Shown here: positions 61,214 to 64,000 of the stretch, in pieces
Layout of the letters: each line of letters opens with the position of its first letter
Position numbering within the stretch: the first letter of the stretch is position 1
Assembly: GCF_003992625.1 (NCBI RefSeq)
Contig: NZ_RZMW01000007.1
Location: 1 to 64,000, forward strand
Reading direction: 5' to 3'
Length of the DNA stretch: 64,000 bases
DNA from: Pelagibacterium lentulum
GTDB lineage: Bacteria; Pseudomonadota; Alphaproteobacteria; Rhizobiales; Devosiaceae
Notes under the pieces: model-generated
Told to the model about the DNA's origin: nothing
Database searches by the model: none
Seen by the model: only the letters and a program-made list of their open reading frames with translations
Translations under genes and position numbers: made by a program

Positions 61214-62305
61214 CTATTCGGCTGGCGCTTGAACGGGCTTTTCCGCCGGCGTCCATCGGCTGCCAGGCGCACCAGGAACAACAGCCCAGGCCGGGCGCTC
61301 GAAGAGGAAGCGGCCAAAGCCGATCTTGCCGATGATCCAGTAAACGACTGCCGGGCCGGCTATGGCGACGAAAAGGACCAGAAGGCTGGCTAGCCCTGCA
61401 TCGATATTGGGCACGACTGCCAGCAGCAGCGTCCGGAAAATGCCCATTGGAATGACGAAGCTGAGATAGATCACGATAGAATGAGCGCCGACCCAGCGGA
61501 GCCAGCCAAAAGCGCGGGCGTTTCCGATTAGCGCCGCTATTGCGCAGACCGCCATTGCGCCTGCGATGGCAAGAGCGAAAGTTGCGCCGGGAATATGCGC
61601 AATGCCGGTGACGATGTGGCCATAGGCAACGATATGTCCGGGGGCAAAGACGAGGGCTGCATTGAGGAGGGCCCAAAGCATTAATGCGCCCGCAGCGATC
61701 ATCGGACGGGCTTGAACCTTGTCGGCAAAGGAGAAGATATATGGTGCCAGTGCGTACCCGGCATAGAAATAGACGAAATAGCTGGCTGTATAATTGAGAA
61801 TCGAGATTGGCGTGTGTATCGGCGCGATGGAGCATAGCGCTGCTACGATCAACACCGCCCAGTGGGGCAATCGTGCCTGGTAGAACAGCTTTGCCATCAG
61901 GCTGAAAACGGCCAGCGCATAGATGAACCAGAGGATCGAATAAGGCTCGTAGATTGCGCTTGCGAGCATCGCGACAGTGCCTGCCGGGTCGCGGTCGACA
62001 AGCAAATGTTTGAATCCGATCAGGATGATGGCCCAAAGAGCGTAGAAATAGATGTAATGGACGATCCGCCTGTCGGCATAGTGACGCCAGGGCCGGGCAA
62101 TGACGGCGCTGAGGAAAAGACCTGAAATCAAGAAAAATTCCGGCATGCGGAAGGGCGCCGCAAAGCCGAGGACATAATGCATGAAGCCCACGCGCTCGGT
62201 GGCTTCGCCCACGCCGAAAGTGGCGTGCATCATCACAACAAGGATGATGGAAATCCCCTTGGCGATATCGACCCAGTTATGTCGTTGTTTGGCTTGAATG
62301 CTCAT
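61214..62305 (-). CDS. Acyltransferase-3 family membrane protein
   Basis: 363 residues with about ten membrane helices. RHNWVDIAKGISIILVVMMH and FFLISGLFLSAVIARPW are the start of the acyltransferase-3 domain (catalytic-type His in the first helix). Members acetylate or succinylate sugars, lipids and exopolysaccharides in the envelope. Start at MSIQAKQRHNW. Convergent with the GST, 14 bp apart. Confidence 0.85.
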   Translation of the reverse strand: MSIQAKQRHNWVDIAKGISIILVVMMHATFGVGEATERVGFMHYVLGFAAPFRMPEFFLISGLFLSAVIARPWRHYADRRIVHYIYFYALWAIILIGFKHLLVDRDPAGTVAMLASAIYEPYSILWFIYALAVFSLMAKLFYQARLPHWAVLIVAALCSIAPIHTPISILNYTASYFVYFYAGYALAPYIFSFADKVQARPMIAAGALMLWALLNAALVFAPGHIVAYGHIVTGIAHIPGATFALAIAGAMAVCAIAALIGNARAFGWLRWVGAHSIVIYLSFVIPMGIFRTLLLAVVPNIDAGLASLLVLFVAIAGPAVVYWIIGKIGFGRFLFERPAWAVVPGAPGSRWTPAEKPVQAPAE

Positions 62306-62410
62306 CTTGCGTCCCCACACGCTCGTGCCGGTTTGGCGGCGAGACTAGCGCGCAAAAGACCAAAGGATTGCTTTACAAAATGACCAGATTTCCGGGCTGG
62401 TTAAGAGAAT

Positions 62411-62440
62411 GAAAAAAGCCGGGCTAAAAAGCCCGGCTTT
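62411..62440 (-). terminator. Terminator of the purC-purS-small peptide unit
   Basis: Minus-strand stem AAAGCCGGGC / GCCCGGCTTT, 10 bp, followed by TTTTTC. A T-rich loop. It lies 30 bp beyond the small peptide gene. Confidence 0.88.
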
Positions 62441-62470
62441 CTAGGCGCTTTCGCCCGAATTTCCGTCTGC

Positions 62471-62554
62471 TCAGACGGGCACGGTGCCATAGGCGGCAAC
62501 CATGATGCCCAGAGCAACGAAGAACATGGCAGAAAGGGTCACTGTTTTAAGCAT
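62471..62554 (-). CDS. 27-residue putative membrane peptide
   Basis: MLKTVTLSAMFFVALGIMVA then AYGTVPV: one hydrophobic helix with a short basic N-terminus. Ribosome-binding site CAGGAG 10 bp before the ATG, and a strong terminator after it. It lies 58 bp behind purS on the same strand. Because it is so short, conservation would be needed to prove it is a gene. Confidence 0.5.
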   Translation of the reverse strand: MLKTVTLSAMFFVALGIMVAAYGTVPV

Positions 62555-62612
62555 AGGTCAGGACTCCTGGCGCGCTGCTTTAATGCACGGCCTTTGATTT
62601 AACATTGAGAGG

Positions 62613-62855
62613 TTAACCGATGATCTCGATTGCGAAGTTTTCGATCACCGTGTTGGCGAGCAGCTTTTCGCACATGGCCTCGATCTGGGCTTTGGCCTCA
62701 TCGGCATCTGCGGTTTGCAGTTCCAGATCGAAAACCTTGCCCTGGCGAACGGATTGAACGCCGTCAAAGCCCTGACTGTGCAATGAACCTTCGATGGCCT
62801 GACCTTGAGGGTCGAGTACACCATTTTTCAGGGTGACGATGACGCGGGCTTTCAT
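62613..62855 (-). CDS. purS: Phosphoribosylformylglycinamidine synthase, PurS subunit
   Basis: 80 residues. MKARVIVTLKNGVLDPQGQA, the family start, with IEGSLHSQGFDGVQSVRQGK and a final IENFAIEII. PurS dimers hold PurL and PurQ together. Start 62855 is preferred to 62873. 44 bp after purC. Confidence 0.95.
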   Translation of the reverse strand: MKARVIVTLKNGVLDPQGQAIEGSLHSQGFDGVQSVRQGKVFDLELQTADADEAKAQIEAMCEKLLANTVIENFAIEIIG

Positions 62856-62899
62856 ATTTTTGGTTCCGTTCACGGTTTTTCAGGCAGTTGGCGGAAAAG

Positions 62900-63664
62900 C
62901 TATTGTACCAGACGAGGGCCGGTGGTCAGGGCGTTTTCGGCCTCGACCAGGATACCGAGGCGCTGGGCGACTTCGCGATAAGCATCGACGAGGCCACCGA
63001 GATCCTCGCGGAACCGGTCCTTGTCCAATTTGTTGCGGGTCTTGACGTCCCACAGGCGGCAATTGTCCGGAGAAATCTCATCAGCCAGAACGATTCTCAT
63101 CATGTCGCCTTCAAAGAGGCGGCCACATTCGATCTTGAAGTCCACGAGCTGGATGCCGACACCCATAAAAAGCCCGGTGAGGAAATCGTTGACGCGCACA
63201 GCAAGCGCCATGATGTCATCGAGCTCCTGGGGCGTGGCCCAGCCAAAGGCCGTGATGTGCTCTTCCGATACCATCGGATCGTTAAGCGCATCGTCCTTAT
63301 AGTAAAATTCGATAATCGAACGCGGAAGCTGTGTGCCGGATTCAAGACCGAGACGCTTGCAAAGCGAACCGGCCGCGACATTGCGCACAACCACTTCGAT
63401 CGGGATGATTTCAACTTCGCGGATCAATTGCTCGCGCATGTTGATGCGGCGCACGAAATGGGTCGGGATGCCCAGCGTGTTGAGCTTGGAAAAGACAAAT
63501 TCCGAAATTCGGTTGTTTAGCACGCCCTTACCATCGATCACTTCGTGTTTAGCGCCGTTGCCAGCGGTCGCATCATCCTTGAAATGCTGAATAAGGGTTC
63601 CGGGTTCCGGGCCTTCGTAAAGGACCTTGGCCTTGCCTTCGTAAATCTTGCGACGACGGTTCAT
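62900..63664 (-). CDS. purC: SAICAR synthetase
   Basis: Phosphoribosylaminoimidazole-succinocarboxamide synthase. 254 residues from [18 protein letters not shown]. Contains [40 protein letters not shown] and [16 protein letters not shown], all family motifs. First gene of the purC-purS unit on the minus strand. Start 63664 is chosen over 63718. Confidence 0.96.
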   Translation of the reverse strand: MNRRRKIYEGKAKVLYEGPEPGTLIQHFKDDATAGNGAKHEVIDGKGVLNNRISEFVFSKLNTLGIPTHFVRRINMREQLIREVEIIPIEVVVRNVAAGSLCKRLGLESGTQLPRSIIEFYYKDDALNDPMVSEEHITAFGWATPQELDDIMALAVRVNDFLTGLFMGVGIQLVDFKIECGRLFEGDMMRIVLADEISPDNCRLWDVKTRNKLDKDRFREDLGGLVDAYREVAQRLGILVEAENALTTGPRLVQ

Positions 63665-63904
63665 TTCACCTGTCCGTTGGTCTGCAGATATTGGACACGG
63701 GGTCCAGTGTGCGCGCACTCATGCGCTCTTTTGACCACTCTTTGCAACCCCCTTTGCGTAAAGGTGAGGGGAATGCTGCGCATTCATATAGCGATTCCCA
63801 CTCTTGTTGCCAAAAAACACATGGGCAGGTGGAAAATGGGGTGGGGTGCGACCTGGTTGTCGTTGATTTGAAATGCCGAAACGCATATCTCGAATCCATC
63901 AAAT

Positions 63905-63919
63905 GCCGTATAGTACGGC
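63905..63919. promoter_or_regulatory. Palindrome at a likely promoter of the DUF1476 gene
   Basis: GCCGTA-TAG-TACGGC, perfect 6-bp arms, with TATAGT as a possible -10 inside it. 32 bp before the start codon of the next gene. Confidence 0.35.
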
Positions 63920-63951
63920 CAGTTCAGGACAAAAGGTGAGGGATAGAACTC

Positions 63952-64000
63952 ATGTCTTCGTTTGAGGAACGCGAAAGAGCTGAAGAAGCCAAATTTGCAT
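63952..64000 (+). CDS. ATPase inhibitor subunit zeta (DUF1476), partial
   Basis: Only the first 16 codons lie in the window: MSSFEERERAEEAKFA. This matches the start of the DUF1476 family (small inhibitor of the F1Fo-ATPase in alphaproteobacteria, typically beginning with a T/SFDDREKAFEAKFA pattern). Position next to purC is also usual. The 3' part is outside, so length and C-terminus cannot be checked. GGTGAGGG precedes the ATG at about 12 bp. Confidence 0.7.
   Translation, partial: MSSFEERERAEEAKFA

Noticed and set aside
1-64000. CRISPR arrays, tRNA or rRNA genes, prophage or IS elements
   Set aside because: No regularly spaced repeats, no cloverleaf-type TTC-loop sequences in intergenic space, no transposase or integrase frame was seen on reading both strands.

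Overview
The window looks like chromosomal DNA of an alphaproteobacterium of the order Hyphomicrobiales (Rhizobiales), probably a Devosia- or Pelagibacterium-like genus. The order-level call rests on the gene set: fliX, motE and a DUF6468-like flagellar gene, the cell-cycle kinase cckA, a cysteine-poor DksA, separate purS/purQ/purL, the start of a DUF1476 (F1Fo-ATPase zeta-subunit) gene beside purC, and TAGAGC-ended intergenic repeats. The genus is inference. I see no tRNA, rRNA, CRISPR array, prophage or insertion sequence. Region 1 (1-27.5 kb) is a flagellar cluster: flagellin, flgN-like/flgJ/flgI, fliX, then flgH-flgA-flgG-flgF, fliL-fliM-DUF6468-motE, a 1,116-residue periplasmic repeat protein, fliP-fliO, and flgB-flgC-fliE-fliQ-fliR-flhB. 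A non-flagellar block (about 5.1-12.2 kb) interrupts it: an ABC-F ATPase, a subtilisin-type autotransporter, an SH3/beta-gamma-crystallin-like secreted protein, an M32 carboxypeptidase and a small secreted protein. Three divergent intergenic regions (flgI/fliX, flgF/fliL, fliO/flgB) each carry a CtrA-type box (TTAA-N7-TTAAC) and at least one palindrome GGCA-N5-TGCC. The flgI and flgF promoters also have good sigma-54 elements. The leaders of flgI, flgF and flgH share a small predicted RNA hairpin with a GGGG loop. With cckA directly downstream, this suggests a Caulobacter-like hierarchy (CckA, CtrA, then sigma-54 with a FlbD-like activator). Region 2 (27.5-39.2 kb) holds cckA, an unlisted 51-residue glycine-zipper gene, recA behind a 14-bp inverted repeat, alaS, a FadL-like outer-membrane protein, icd, and a marR-fabF pair sharing a 12-bp palindrome. 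Region 3 (39.2-56.8 kb) is mixed housekeeping and accessory genes: a baeRF-type release-factor-like protein, GFA, TfoX-N, RHH and DJ-1 proteins, trmJ, an EamA exporter, rpsD, a GST, a BacA/SbmA-like transporter, ttcA, an inositol-phosphatase family gene, three MFS transporters, an esterase, grxD, an arsR-MFS pair with a candidate operator, and a VTT-domain membrane protein. Region 4 (56.8-64 kb) is a purine synthesis and Fe-S repair neighbourhood on the minus strand: purC, purS, purQ, purL, bolA. The matching grxD lies just beyond at 53.8 kb. Scattered through it are a GST, an acyltransferase-3 and a 27-residue membrane peptide. Three copies of a Hyphomicrobiales intergenic repeat are present; one supplies the alaS stop codon and one lies in frame inside a DUF6665-like gene.
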